From positions 18,682,122-18,746,121 of the forward strand of contig NC_049981.1 of the NCBI RefSeq assembly GCF_000003815.2: a stretch of 64,000 nucleotides of DNA, written 5' to 3'. This document shows positions 45,015-57,000 of the stretch, in pieces (positions within the stretch are counted from its first letter, which is position 1; each line of letters opens with the position of its first letter). The notes beneath the pieces are model-generated. The model was not told where the DNA came from, searched no databases, and saw only the letters and a list, made by a program, of their open reading frames with translations. Both the position numbers and the translations under genes were made by a program. The DNA comes from Branchiostoma floridae. Lineage: Eukaryota; Chordata; Leptocardii; Amphioxiformes; Branchiostomatidae.

Positions 45015-48000
45015 CTATACGTTAACATTAGGAGCAATTCTATTCATGCTACAGTATGATGTTCAACATTAACAAAATTCAGTTTAAAGCTGACATCATC
45101 ACAATCATGAATTTATCCCATATGACACTGCAGTCGTCAACATTATGATGAGTTAAATGCACAATTCATTCCTTGTTTCTTTCATTCAAAAATTCTACAA
45201 GGCAATACACAACAAAAAGTCCCACATTTTTCTTACTTAATCAAACAGAGAGGTAACACATCACATTTTCTTGTATTTCTGAAACAAATGTCCTGGTTAG
45301 TTTACAGTTTATTAACATAATGTTCTACGTTTTAAACTGCTGCTCATTACAGTATTGGAATGAAAGCNNNNNNNNNNNNNNNNNNNNNNNNNNNNNNNNN
45401 NNNNNNNNNNNNNNNNNNNNNNNNNNNNNNNNNNNNNNNNNNNNNNNNNNNNNNNNNNNNNNNNNNNNNNNNNNNNNNNNNNNNNNNNNNNNNNNNNNNN
45501 NNNNNNNNNNNNNNNNNNNNNNNNNNNNNNNNNNNNNNNNNNNNNNNNNNNNNNNNNNNNNNNNNNNNNNNNNNNNNNNNNNNNNNNNNNNNNNNNNNNN
45601 NNNNNNNNNNNNNACTTAGCTGAAGGATAAAATTATACAGCTATTCTGTTAATTGCAAAGTTAGCCAAACAGACATATTTTCTTAAGACGTGTACGTTAA
45701 AACCACTGCAGGGGAGTCTTGTGGCCATCCACAACTTTGTTTTGTAAACTTTCCCCATTACTTGGAATGAGGATCAGTAGCCCATGCTTTTATTTCCCAT
45801 AGTGTAGGGCTCAACAAATGGTACCCTGGGTTCCATCTCTTCTGTAGGGCCGAAACAATGGCCCGCCTCACGGCATGTTGTTTAGGGATAAACAGTGGAT
45901 AGAAATATGGTGTTTGCGCTGGTGACACCCAGGGTCACATGACCATGTTCACTGATGCCAAAATATTACCAATAGTGAGGATGCCATTCAAACGTGCTGA
46001 CAAAATAGCAACCGAACCCGGGCTCAAAAGACTGGAGGGTATCCAGTACATGGGTAAGCCATGATTTCATCTGTTTTGTTACACCCGGTTATGGTGTGAG
46101 TTTTGTTTTCTCTTGCAAGTAGCCAAAGGAGGCAAGAGCAACTGACCACTCTTTTTCTGTGTAGAAAACATCGGAGAGAAAGAGAAACATTCACCTCTTA
46201 AACTTTCAAGAAGGAACTGATTGAATACCAAACATGTTTTGCAAGTGAGCTGTGACTTTATCTTTTACTTGTAACATAACGCACATTGCATATTGATATC
46301 TTAGATAAAACGTCACCATCAAGAGCAACTGTAATACATTAGAATCACTACATGAATATACATATACTTTTGTTATCAGTACACTAACTTTAAAACATGT
46401 AAAATTATAGTCCAAGTCTCTTGCATTTCTTCTGCTCATAAAAGTTTGGCATGAAGAAAGTTAATATAATTGAAACCACACTCTATGTCTGATTCTTACT
46501 TGTCTGCGCAGCATGGTCCATTTGCCGTGCATGGTAAAATATCTCTGATTTATCACCAACAAGAGATGGAATTGACCTTGAAGCAGCCAACTGTGAATTC
46601 TCTTATCTTTTCCCAAGTTGGGACATAATTCTTCCAACATTTCACAAGACAACTGTCCTCTTCACACAACTTTATCACAAAGCCTGCATAATCTGGCAAT
46701 TTTGGAAATGTTCTGCATTTAAGGAGACTTTGCAATTTCTGTTGTCTATTCTATTTTAATCAGAGCATTATTGAATCTCAAAATACTCCCTTTTTGTTTT
46801 CAGTAAATCAAACTAAACATAGCCAACTGTATGATCTGTCTAACCACCTTAGNNNNNNNNNNNNNNNNNNNNNNNNNNNNNNNNNNNNNNNNNNNNNNNN
46901 NNNNNNNNNNNNNNNNNNNNNNNNNNNNNNNNNNNNNNNNNNNNNNNNNNNNNNNNNNNNNNNNNNNNNNNNNNNNNNNNNNNNNNNNNNNNNNNNNNNN
47001 NNNNNNNNNNNNNNNNNNNNNNNNNNNNNNNNNNNNNNNNNNNNNNNNNNNNNNNNNNNNNNNNNNNNNNNNNNNNNNNNNNNNNNNNNNNNNNNNNNNN
47101 NNNNNNNNNNNNNNNNNNNNNNNNNNNNNNNNNNNNNNNNNNNNNNNNNNNNNNNNNNNNNNNNNNNNNNNNNNNNNNNNNNNNNNNNNNNNNNNNNNNN
47201 NNNNNNNNNNNNNNNNNNNNNNNNNNNNNNNNNNNNNNNNNNNNNNNNNNNNNNNNNNNNNNNNNNNNNNNNNNNNNNNNNNNNNNNNNNNNNNNNNNNN
47301 NNNNNNNNNNNNNNNNNNNNNNCCAAACCTCCGGATGGGCGGGGCAGGAAACCTTGTCTTTCCTTCAGCAGAAATTGAAGCTACTTCATACATAATGGAT
47401 CCCAATTCTTTGTGGGGCCAGTCTTCATCACTACACCTTTATCAAGACACGAGTTCAGCTGGATTCTGAGGTCACACTCCACTCCAAATCTCAGTAAACA
47501 AGTCTCCTTTTTTTAGACATTTTAAAGTTGAAGGCTGCAAGGATGGGTGATTCTTTTTGCACATTGAAACTTTACTACCAACACACTTCCAAGAGCACAA
47601 GAGGCAACTAACATTGCTACTTTAAACACCATTTTGTTGCCCTACTTTGCTACAACTCTTAAAGTTTTGATTGATCACTCTGGGGCATGTTTTACCTTAC
47701 AAAACTAACAAACACATGAAGTGAGCTCTCCCAGTGGAGCTACATGTGTAAGTAAAACAAAGTATTCCAAGTAGGGTCAGTGCAAAGAACAAACCCAACA
47801 TCTAGCAATATATCAAGTAGATACTATGACACATTTTCCTTCCTACTGAACCACAATCCAACAGGTGCCCCTTACTTCACAGGCACCAGCCTTTCCTTGA
47901 TATCTACCAGACTTGAAGGAGCAGTAAAGTTTGCTTGGTTACAATATTACAGGGGCTCTGGACTCTCCTAACAGACCAAAAGTGACAGTAAATTGAAGAG

Positions 48001-51000
48001 AGGCCCAAACTGGAAACCCAAATTCCTACCTGGAAAAGAAGAATGTACTCTACTCTACTCTACTCTTAATCAAGTCCAGATGCTTAGGCCCCAACCATCC
48101 TAAGAACCACCTGTTTGATTCACCTCAGTTTGTAAACCCTGCTGGGTAAGACTGGCATAGACAGAAACTTTCATCTGTAAACTATGTATCACCTACCTCA
48201 GCTCAAGATCAAGACCATCTTGCCTACCTCTCATCACTGTTCTTTCTTTATCCTGTCTATGAGAACAGACCAGCAGGACTGGCCTGCCATAGTCTGCCTC
48301 AAGCCACAAGGCGCTCTCTGAGGGCATTAGTGACTTCTACATGGGCTAACTGACAACAAACATCACCTGAGCTGTGTGCAGTGACCCATGTCTGTGGGTC
48401 CCTTCTAACCTTAGCACATCCAGTAGGGATCAGCATCTAACAAAGCACAACTTGGGAGACAATTCAGCCTAACCCTTAGCTTACACAGGGATNNNNNNNN
48501 NNNNNNNNNNNNNNNNNNNNNNNNNNNNNNNNNNNNNNNNNNNNNNNNNNNNNNNNNNNNNNNNNNNNNNNNNNNNNNNNNNNNNNNNNNNNAACATACA
48601 TTAGGTGCTTAACAATTGCAGACTGCTTCACATCACCAAGAAGCTTGTCCAGGGAAAAGTATCTAAATCTTTGTCCAAACCTTACACTTTGTTGTTATTT
48701 GGAGTTATGAGGTGGTATGAATGACACCTTACGATACTCCAACAAGTGGAGCTGGTTTTTCAGAATATCTAAATGTTTTTTGCTTCTTAGTTCATATATG
48801 AAAAAGCAACAGAGACAAAACTCTACATTTGAAGCTGACTCAAAGCTCTAACTTTTCAGGAACTGGCCTGAAAAACCCTTGTCACATCAGATTTTGTACC
48901 TTTCAATCCCTGATTTCTTACAATTTGTATGTAGTCTCTTAGTTTTGCTAATTTACTGGATAAGAAATAGCTTATGTCCAGGGCATTGCCAGCATGTGTC
49001 ATTTGCATTGAAATCTATTATACACACTCAGTAGTTATGTTGAATCTAACCCCATTCTCTTCCTACATCATCAACTTGCTTGTCAATATGTCCCCCTAAC
49101 AATGATTTCCATTTTCCTATAATGCCCACTTTAGAAGATGGATAGCCTAAGTGCTTCAGGAATGGATAGAATTAATTAAACAGTTAAGGCAGGCATTGAT
49201 ATCCTTTAAAGTTGGAAGTATTTCTTCCATCATTCACTGGACCCTGCAGGAAATGACATTCTTTAGAAAGTGCTAAGAGCTCACAAATCTTTGCCGCAGG
49301 AGGCACACTTGCCAGTCTGATCCCAGATTCTGCAGGAATGTTGTTTTAACATTTGCTTTACAAATGTTCACTGTGTCTTTGTCCTTTTGATTGACAATAC
49401 TTCAGCAGTGAAGGAACATACTGTAACATGCAAATATACATGTACAGGTGGTACAATGTGTTCCACGTTGGAGAGGACCAAATTAGAAGAAAGCCTTGCT
49501 TGGAAAGATTCATTCAAATAATGTTTTGCTTCTCTGAATTGATGTACTTTTCAACATTCACTTTATCAATACTTGAATAGCCATGCTTTTTCATATACAG
49601 TCAAACCTGTCTATAGCGGCCACTCAAGGGACCGGACAAATGTGGCCACTATAGACAAGTGGCCTCTGTATAGAGGTGGCAACTTGTAGATAAAATACCC
49701 GAAGAGACCGACAAAAAGTGGCCACTATGGACAGGTGGCCCCTCTGTAGAGGTGGCCCCTAATACAGGTTTGACTGTACATGCAGTTCCAAGCACCATAT
49801 TTGGCACAGTATACTGTATCATGGTTTCTTTTCTGTCACTTACACTTCTTTTTCACTCAAGAACATTCAAAATTTAAAAATAATTAAAATTTATATTACT
49901 AAATATTTGTCATGCCCTATTTTTTCATTCTTAATGTTTTTACTATGTTTTTGCTTGGTCTATGTTTTTCATTCCTCTTAGATACCATTACATGTATTTT
50001 GCTTTGTCTGCAATATGCCATTGGGCATGAATCTGCAATAAAGGAATGATAATGATATTTACTACTGCTGAAGTAAGTACAGAGGAAATTGGCTAACATT
50101 GGCTTTGGCCATGATCTGTCCCCTGTTGACTGAATCTAACCTCACATGTCAAAGATGTAATATTTATCTGTACTACCCCAGCACATTTGTGCCCAGGTCA
50201 GTACCACTGGTCATCCCATATTGCTGACCCCACCTCCTGGGTACCAAATAGCCACGTTTCCTCCATCCATTACTATTCTCATGTCACATGGTGTCCCTGT
50301 TGTCCCTATAATCTATGGTCGCTGTCACTTTCCATTTGTGACCAAGTCCCCGGATAGATTGTGGGGAAGGCCAAAGCTGTAAGACATTTCCCCACAGAGC
50401 CACTAAGGGCTGACCTGTTGTAACATTGTACATGTCCTGTACAGATATTCTTTGTCCTTGTGTCATCTTTGATTTGTGACCACATCCCCTGGTAGCCCAT
50501 TCAGACCTTATTGGCTGTGTTTTCCCATCATTTAGCCAGTTAGCTGACTCAACGCTTGTGCAGGGGGGAGATCCTTTTTCCCACTAAATATGAAGTTTGC
50601 ACATTTATTTCTAATCATTCATTAAATATATTTGTAGACTAGGACAATACTGCAAAAACAAATACTGTACAAAGTTCTCTGAGAAACTGTTCAAAAGATT
50701 AAATGAAAATTATCTTAATTGAATCCGTTGTTACAGTTCTATACACAACAAGAACACCAAAAAAATGTAACTTATTCTTGACCATCTCTGTATAGATGCC
50801 TCTTGTATCCCATATTCCCCTATTGTGTTCTCCTATTCCAGTATCATTGGCTGCTGATGACTCCCCTGTGTCCCTGTCCCCTGTCCATGAAACATTATCC
50901 CTGTCCCTTGTCACATTTCATTTGCATGGTTCTCCCCTGGTACTTCAGCCAATGCAAATTCTCTCAGCTTCTGCTGCCTACAGCATTTCCACTGCTGAAC

Positions 51001-54000
51001 CCCTGCTATTTCCACCTTGACATGGTGCCATATTTTTTGAAAGCCATCTTGTTTCCCTAGTAACAAAAAAGTGTTTCCCACATTCTTTTTTCCCCATGTA
51101 TCCCAGCTGCCTACATCAATGACCAATACTTCAAGAAGACACGTCCAGGATCCTTCGCAAGGAAATTTTCTTGTTTAAGAGCAAAAATGTTCACCCTTCC
51201 GTCAAAGAAAATTCAATTTCGTTACATCAAAAATTGAAGAAAATGACTAGATTTGACAACATAAAATAACAACATAGGTTCCCAAACTATCGGCAGAAAA
51301 AGAATTTAAATCTGGAGACATCCCTATATGTAGTTTTCTACATCACTGGCCAATACCACAAGGAGACAACCCACACTGTTTGTTATGTCACTGTGGGTCC
51401 GCTGTCATCATGATCTATGTCACTGTCACTTCCCATTTGTAGTTTGGATCCCCCGGGGTGGCAGCACAAGTCCAATGTTATTGCTGGGTTTGCCCCCTGC
51501 CCAATACCTAATACCCAGGGAGGGGGATGTGTAACAGGGTTGCAGTTCAGATGGCAGGTACATGTTATTCCATATGCTGAGAGAACATTATCAGTGTCAC
51601 CTGCCAGGATGAGTTTGTAGCATTGAAACTAATACGTGAAACTGGTGATTGTTCTACACAGCAGGGCTCTATCCAGCTTGATTTTTTTACCATCCCACTC
51701 ATTGTTTGGGAGCCCATGTTATTGATTTCCATTGTTAAATCTGTCATTTTAAGCTTTATACCAAAATACAATTTTATCAATCCCATGCTATGAATTTCAG
51801 ATTTCAGATGACTGACTAGCTGTCCCTTAAGTAAATTTCCATCCAGGACACATGGGACAGAGGGTCAGATCCTGGACACAGTTTTGGTTGTCCTACGCAG
51901 TGAGTGTGGTTAATTTAAGACAAGATAAACAGTGTTTCTAACCAGCATGTGCAAGTTTTTTTTATTTGTACTAGTAACGTTGATAATAAAGGTTTCCTTG
52001 CCTTGGTTCTGTTATCAAATCCCGTCTCTAAATTATCCTTTAGATGTTCCAAATTGGATTTCATATCCCAGGGCTTTCTCTCCTTTATGAGACTTCATTA
52101 TTGCCTTTCCTGGATTTTAAAACTCATCTACTTGTGGAAGATGCACATTAAAAGGGAACCTAGATGTCAGTTGACATTTTGCCTATACTTTAATATGGTA
52201 TGAAATATGAGCCATGGAGTAGGCAGTCTCCAAAGGCAAAGAATTTCTATGGGTGTTCCAATTGTTTCTCTGTGTCACCTAGGTTACCCTGGTATTGCTT
52301 GTCACTTCCTATCCATGCCCAAGTCAACAGAAGGCGTGTTTGATTGGTAGTGGCCCCCCTGCCCTGGCCACAATACCTGGAGGTCACAGGCTACAAACAG
52401 CCCACAATTTACAGGGGCAGACCAACGCTTGTCCTGCCAGCTTAGTTCAACATCAACAGATTCCTTGGACAAAAAAACATTGTCAAATGCTCTTGAGGTC
52501 TTCACATGTTAGAATTTAATTAACGTTGAAACACGGAACAGAAAAGTATGTGGGTTTGTGTCCTTGGGGTCAGGAACTACACACATTATCAAAATTGTGA
52601 GTTCTGAACACATCACTTGGGGCGACTGATTGACTTACGATAATCTGACCTTAGAAAAACCAGCCCTCTGGAGTCGGAAGAGTATGATGATGATGAGGGC
52701 AGGCCTGCCTGAGAAGGACCAGCAACTGCCAAGAAAATGGTCAGGGAATTATTTTCATGTTGGTTTTAGTTTTAATTTTTCATGTTCATTGTAAGTAATG
52801 CAGTTGTGCGAGATCTATTTTGCAGCTTCTTGCAGCGTTGACCTGTCAGATGATAGAAATGGTGATACAGTTTTATTGTTAATACCGATAAGTTAAAGTT
52901 TGCTTTTGCTAAGTAAGCATTAGATGGCAAGTAAATTGTGTTAAGCTTAAGCATGCTTTGGGCTGTATTCCTCTTTAGAGATAGGTATGATTAAGAAAAT
53001 TTATTAAGCTCCTTCAACTTAAAATAGACTGCAGCACACTCTCCTATTACTTTTATCTTGAAGTTTAAATATGAAACGACTATTAGTCTAAATTTGCTGA
53101 AAAATTGGTGTCACCAATATTTACCATTAGAATCTAAAATCCTCCATATGGTAGTGAAAGATGATACATGTGCATTACCACACGTAATAATATTTCAGTT
53201 GGGAGTACCCTTGCTCACTGTACTTGAACGTAGCTTATACCGGCTCAACTTTTGTCAGGGAAGAAGTGAAACTACACCCCTTCTTTCTGGGTATTTTGCT
53301 GAATCTGTCAAACGTGGGAGAAGTCTGCCATTTCAGAAACTCAGCAGGCATGTCCCGTGGTATCAGGTAAAAGTATGCTCCACTGAACTATGTTATGATT
53401 GACTAAATCTCTGTCAGACAAGGGGCAGAACATCATTTTTATCTCACAGCTTATTCCGCCACATTTGTGAGGGTGAACAGATCTATGATTACAAAATTGA
53501 GCAAGCATGTCCTACCAAAGTGCTGCCTATGGGAAATTAATTGTCACACAAAAACCTGATACCTCATTACAGACAAGGTGTAACTAATTGTTAATTATGC
53601 AAATTAGCAGCACCAGCTGGCTGTGGCTTATGAATTCATATGACACCTTTGTCTCATGACTGGCTGTAAATATGAGTATTCTCCTCTTTGTTGAAATTGG
53701 AGGATCCATGAAATTGCACAGAAGGTGTTTAAAATCTACACAAAAGTCTTTACACCAGTGACAGAGTTATTGCAACTGCTGGTAGGGTTATGGAAAGGTC
53801 AAGCCCAAATGTTAAACTTGTGACAGAAAGTTCTTGTTTGTATCCAACCACATACAATATATAAAATCTACACGGTACACATTGAACAAATATGTAGTCA
53901 TGTGCTGTGGATGTGCTTATTAAGTGGCACTTGGGAAAATTGTCACATGTGACCTGACTATAATCAAGTGTTTATCAACTCTAGGTGAGCTTGAAGTTTA

Positions 54001-57000
54001 TTATATTTCTGATGAAAAAATACTGGTATATTTTGCAACGGAGAACCATAACAGCTTACCTAACCTGCTTGAATGCATGTTTCATATGGGAGGCAACAAA
54101 ACTCACCTACAATAACGTTAAAAGAAGTCTCAAAGTTTAGTATTGCCTATTGTAGTATTGCCCATTTTTAGCCCATCAGGGTTATCACACAGTGAGGGCC
54201 ATAACATTTACAAAACGTCTGAACATCTATCCTTCTTACAACTTCCCATTTGTTTTGAGAAAAAAAATCCTGACCACCGCCCATCAATCGTTAAGATGTA
54301 CTATTACTATCATCATATCTATTACTATACAGTACTGGCACATCCTACTACAGCACACCCTACATACAGGGGAGGGTACTCACTCAATATCCCTGGGGTG
54401 GGGTAACGCATCTGGTTCCAAGCATCGTTGTAGTGGCTGGAATATTGTGCGTGAGTGTACGGGACGCCAGAGAACTGGGATGAGTAATCACTGCCTGCGT
54501 CGAACCGCAACGATCGAGCCAAAAACATAATGCAGAGAGGGAGAGGGGAAATACAAGGGTAAATATGCAGGGCATTGCAAGGGGATGACATAAATATATA
54601 ATACCCACATAACAGCAACATGCAGAAATAGTTATATCAAAATATATAGTTTCCACAACCAAAGATTGCATACAAGATTGCAACAGACATGCATTGAAGT
54701 AAAAGTGCAGATAGTCAATAATGGAGCAAGTTCATGACCAAATGCATAGTGGAGGAAGTACCAAAATTGCAGGTATCAGGAAAACAGACACAGGAGTTAA
54801 TGAGAAAAAGTATTGAGTACAATAAAAGGTAAGGTAATGGCAGTGCAGCCAATTTAGGTGCATGTGTGTACGAGGCAGTCGACAAGCCGGCGAAATAGGA
54901 TGCATTATAGAGAAACGGAAGCGAGGAAGGTTTTTGGATTGGCCAGGTAAAACGAACACATGACAAAACAGGGAGAGAGAAAAAGAGTGGTTAGAATGGC
55001 CATCTTTCCATTCTATCCAACATGTCATCAATTCCTGACAACCCACAAAACAGCTCCATTCCCTCCCCCACTAAAAGATAATAGATTCTCCACTTGAATT
55101 GAGTCAGAAAACTGTTAAGACCCTTTTTTGGCTGGACTATACATCCAGTTGAACCCAATGTAGAGCACACCATTTGTCTTCTTGTAATTGCTACACAGAA
55201 CAATGGCACAGGCTTGCGGTATCCATCACGAGTGGGGTCCACTATTGTACGCGCGGTTATACCGTGCTCGATTGCCACAGCATTACTCAGTGCTTTTGCC
55301 ATCGACTTGCCAGTTACCATTAACAAAGTCATCACAAGAAAATAGCCGAGTGGTTGGGGTCTATGCTGAGTGCAGGCTGTATTCATAACATCCCCATCGC
55401 CAAAGTGAGCAGACAAAAAGAATTGGACAAACATCTCAGCGGGTGTGGATTAGGTTGCTACTTCAGTTTTCTGCGAGCGATTCTCATCCAAATACCACGA
55501 TATCAGGTTTGCTTCCAAAACATTTTTCACTCTACCAAAAAAGGTCTCAAGGTCCTGCCGTATATCACAATTTCTGTTTCGCTGTTGTACCAACGTTACG
55601 TGGTCAAATTTTTAATGATACGATACCTAAAGAGGGTCTTGAATTCTAAGATTAAAATCTTGTAGTCGAATCTAAAAAAGACAAGTCATAATTTTCCCAT
55701 CTTGCCTCTTGACTGCTTGCACCAACCTAGATCACAGTTTAGGCGTTAGCAGAATCCCAAACAATTTTAGTAGAATGTCTAAAACATTCTTAGCCAAAAA
55801 AGCTTCAATCTTAAGTTAATTGCATATCACAATCCCACTGTTGTGCAAACAGGACTAATATTTTACCTTGCCTTAAATGGAACTGTTATAATGATAATGC
55901 TTTAAAATATATTTCGTCTCCTCAAAATGATGATTAAGTGATGAAATTACCTCCTTTTCCCATTAATTTGGGCTGAAAATTAACAAGGTGATTATGATGG
56001 GGGAGAGTTGCTCAATCACCATCAGCCGTGGCATGACTCATCATAAAACTGTATCGTCATCTGTCACTGAGAGGTGATTCAACTCTAGTGTGTCACATAA
56101 GCACCTCCTAAAAAAAGCCAATTTTGAGGAGAGTGCTTCAAGCTCTTGACTGCTTGCCAATCGTCCAGGCTTTTCAAATTCATCCCAAACTCGAGTGGAG
56201 GGATTTTTCGTTTTTCTTTCATTGACATCAATAAGTCTTTTGAATGTTATCAAAAGACACAGAAGAATTTGTCATGTTGAATTCTGGCCTTTCTTTTTCA
56301 CATTAGTGTGCTTATCTGTATCTGTGCTCTTAAAAACACTTTGAAAGATCTTGAAAATGCTCTTGGTTAAGAACACTTCAGGAGAGGGTACCTGTGAACA
56401 GGTTGACCGTAATATTTTTCACCAAACCGCTTTCCCACTCAGCCAAGCCAAGTCCGTATCCTGATCGACGTCCTCCAGTAAAGCCCTATACGGCCAATTG
56501 GTGCTCGAAACATCATTTTTTGAGAGTCTGCGAAAAATGGCTATTTTCATTTTGATGAGCATCAGTGTTATTGAAGAGGCCCCCATCAGCCATGCATGCC
56601 AGTAATATATCCCGCTGAATGGACATTTTAGTTATATTTGTGGCTATATCCTCCCTGAAGTGGCCAGTAGCACGGGAGATTTGGATATTTTTACTTGGTT
56701 GAACATTGGATTTATTGGAAGTGGCCCTCCTAACCAGCCATGGCCGAGACGCTTGCTTACAATGGAGTTTGGGTAAATTCTGTACGGGCAATTGGGCGGT
56801 GAGTGCCCAATATTTCCTGGCTGGTCGGAACATCCGAACCAGGTCAGGGTGACAAATGGCCCCCATCCAAATGCATTTGTTTCCCACTTCCTTCCTTTTC
56901 TGACCTAAAAAAAGATGTTGCATTGACTGACCCATGTGGACTCAGAGGAAGTACAATATATGGCAAAAAAAAGGAAGTTCCCATTTTGTATACTTGTAGA

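Larger units (their letters stand above)
45015..54383 (-). other. Pax2/5/8: Last Pax2/5/8 intron (9.4 kb)
   Basis: A GTGAGT donor and two tandem acceptors bound it. No exon is recognised inside. It holds four assembly gaps, a TCTAC microsatellite (48046-48065), a small pogo-like MITE (49598-49776), a diffuse CCATTTGTGACC-type repeat zone (50280-52330) and one dispersed repeat (51685-51885). Confidence 0.8.

Noticed and set aside
44688-45059. Plus-strand frames over the Pax2/5/8 last exon
   Set aside because: They are antisense shadows of the GC-rich Pax exon, whose minus-strand frames match known protein motifs and splice sites.
46794-47469. Frames of 170-210 codons across a gap
   Set aside because: They consist almost wholly of undetermined bases; the same applies to the frames over the gaps at 34462, 45368 and 62406.
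54991-55434. 147-codon minus-strand frame in the last Pax2/5/8 intron region and flank
   Set aside because: No recognisable domain and no phase-compatible splice sites; both strands are open there by chance.
56513-56935. 140-codon minus-strand frame in a Pax2/5/8 intron
   Set aside because: No similarity to any family I know, odd composition and no flanking splice sites that would fit the neighbouring phases. More likely a conserved-looking non-coding block that happens to be open.
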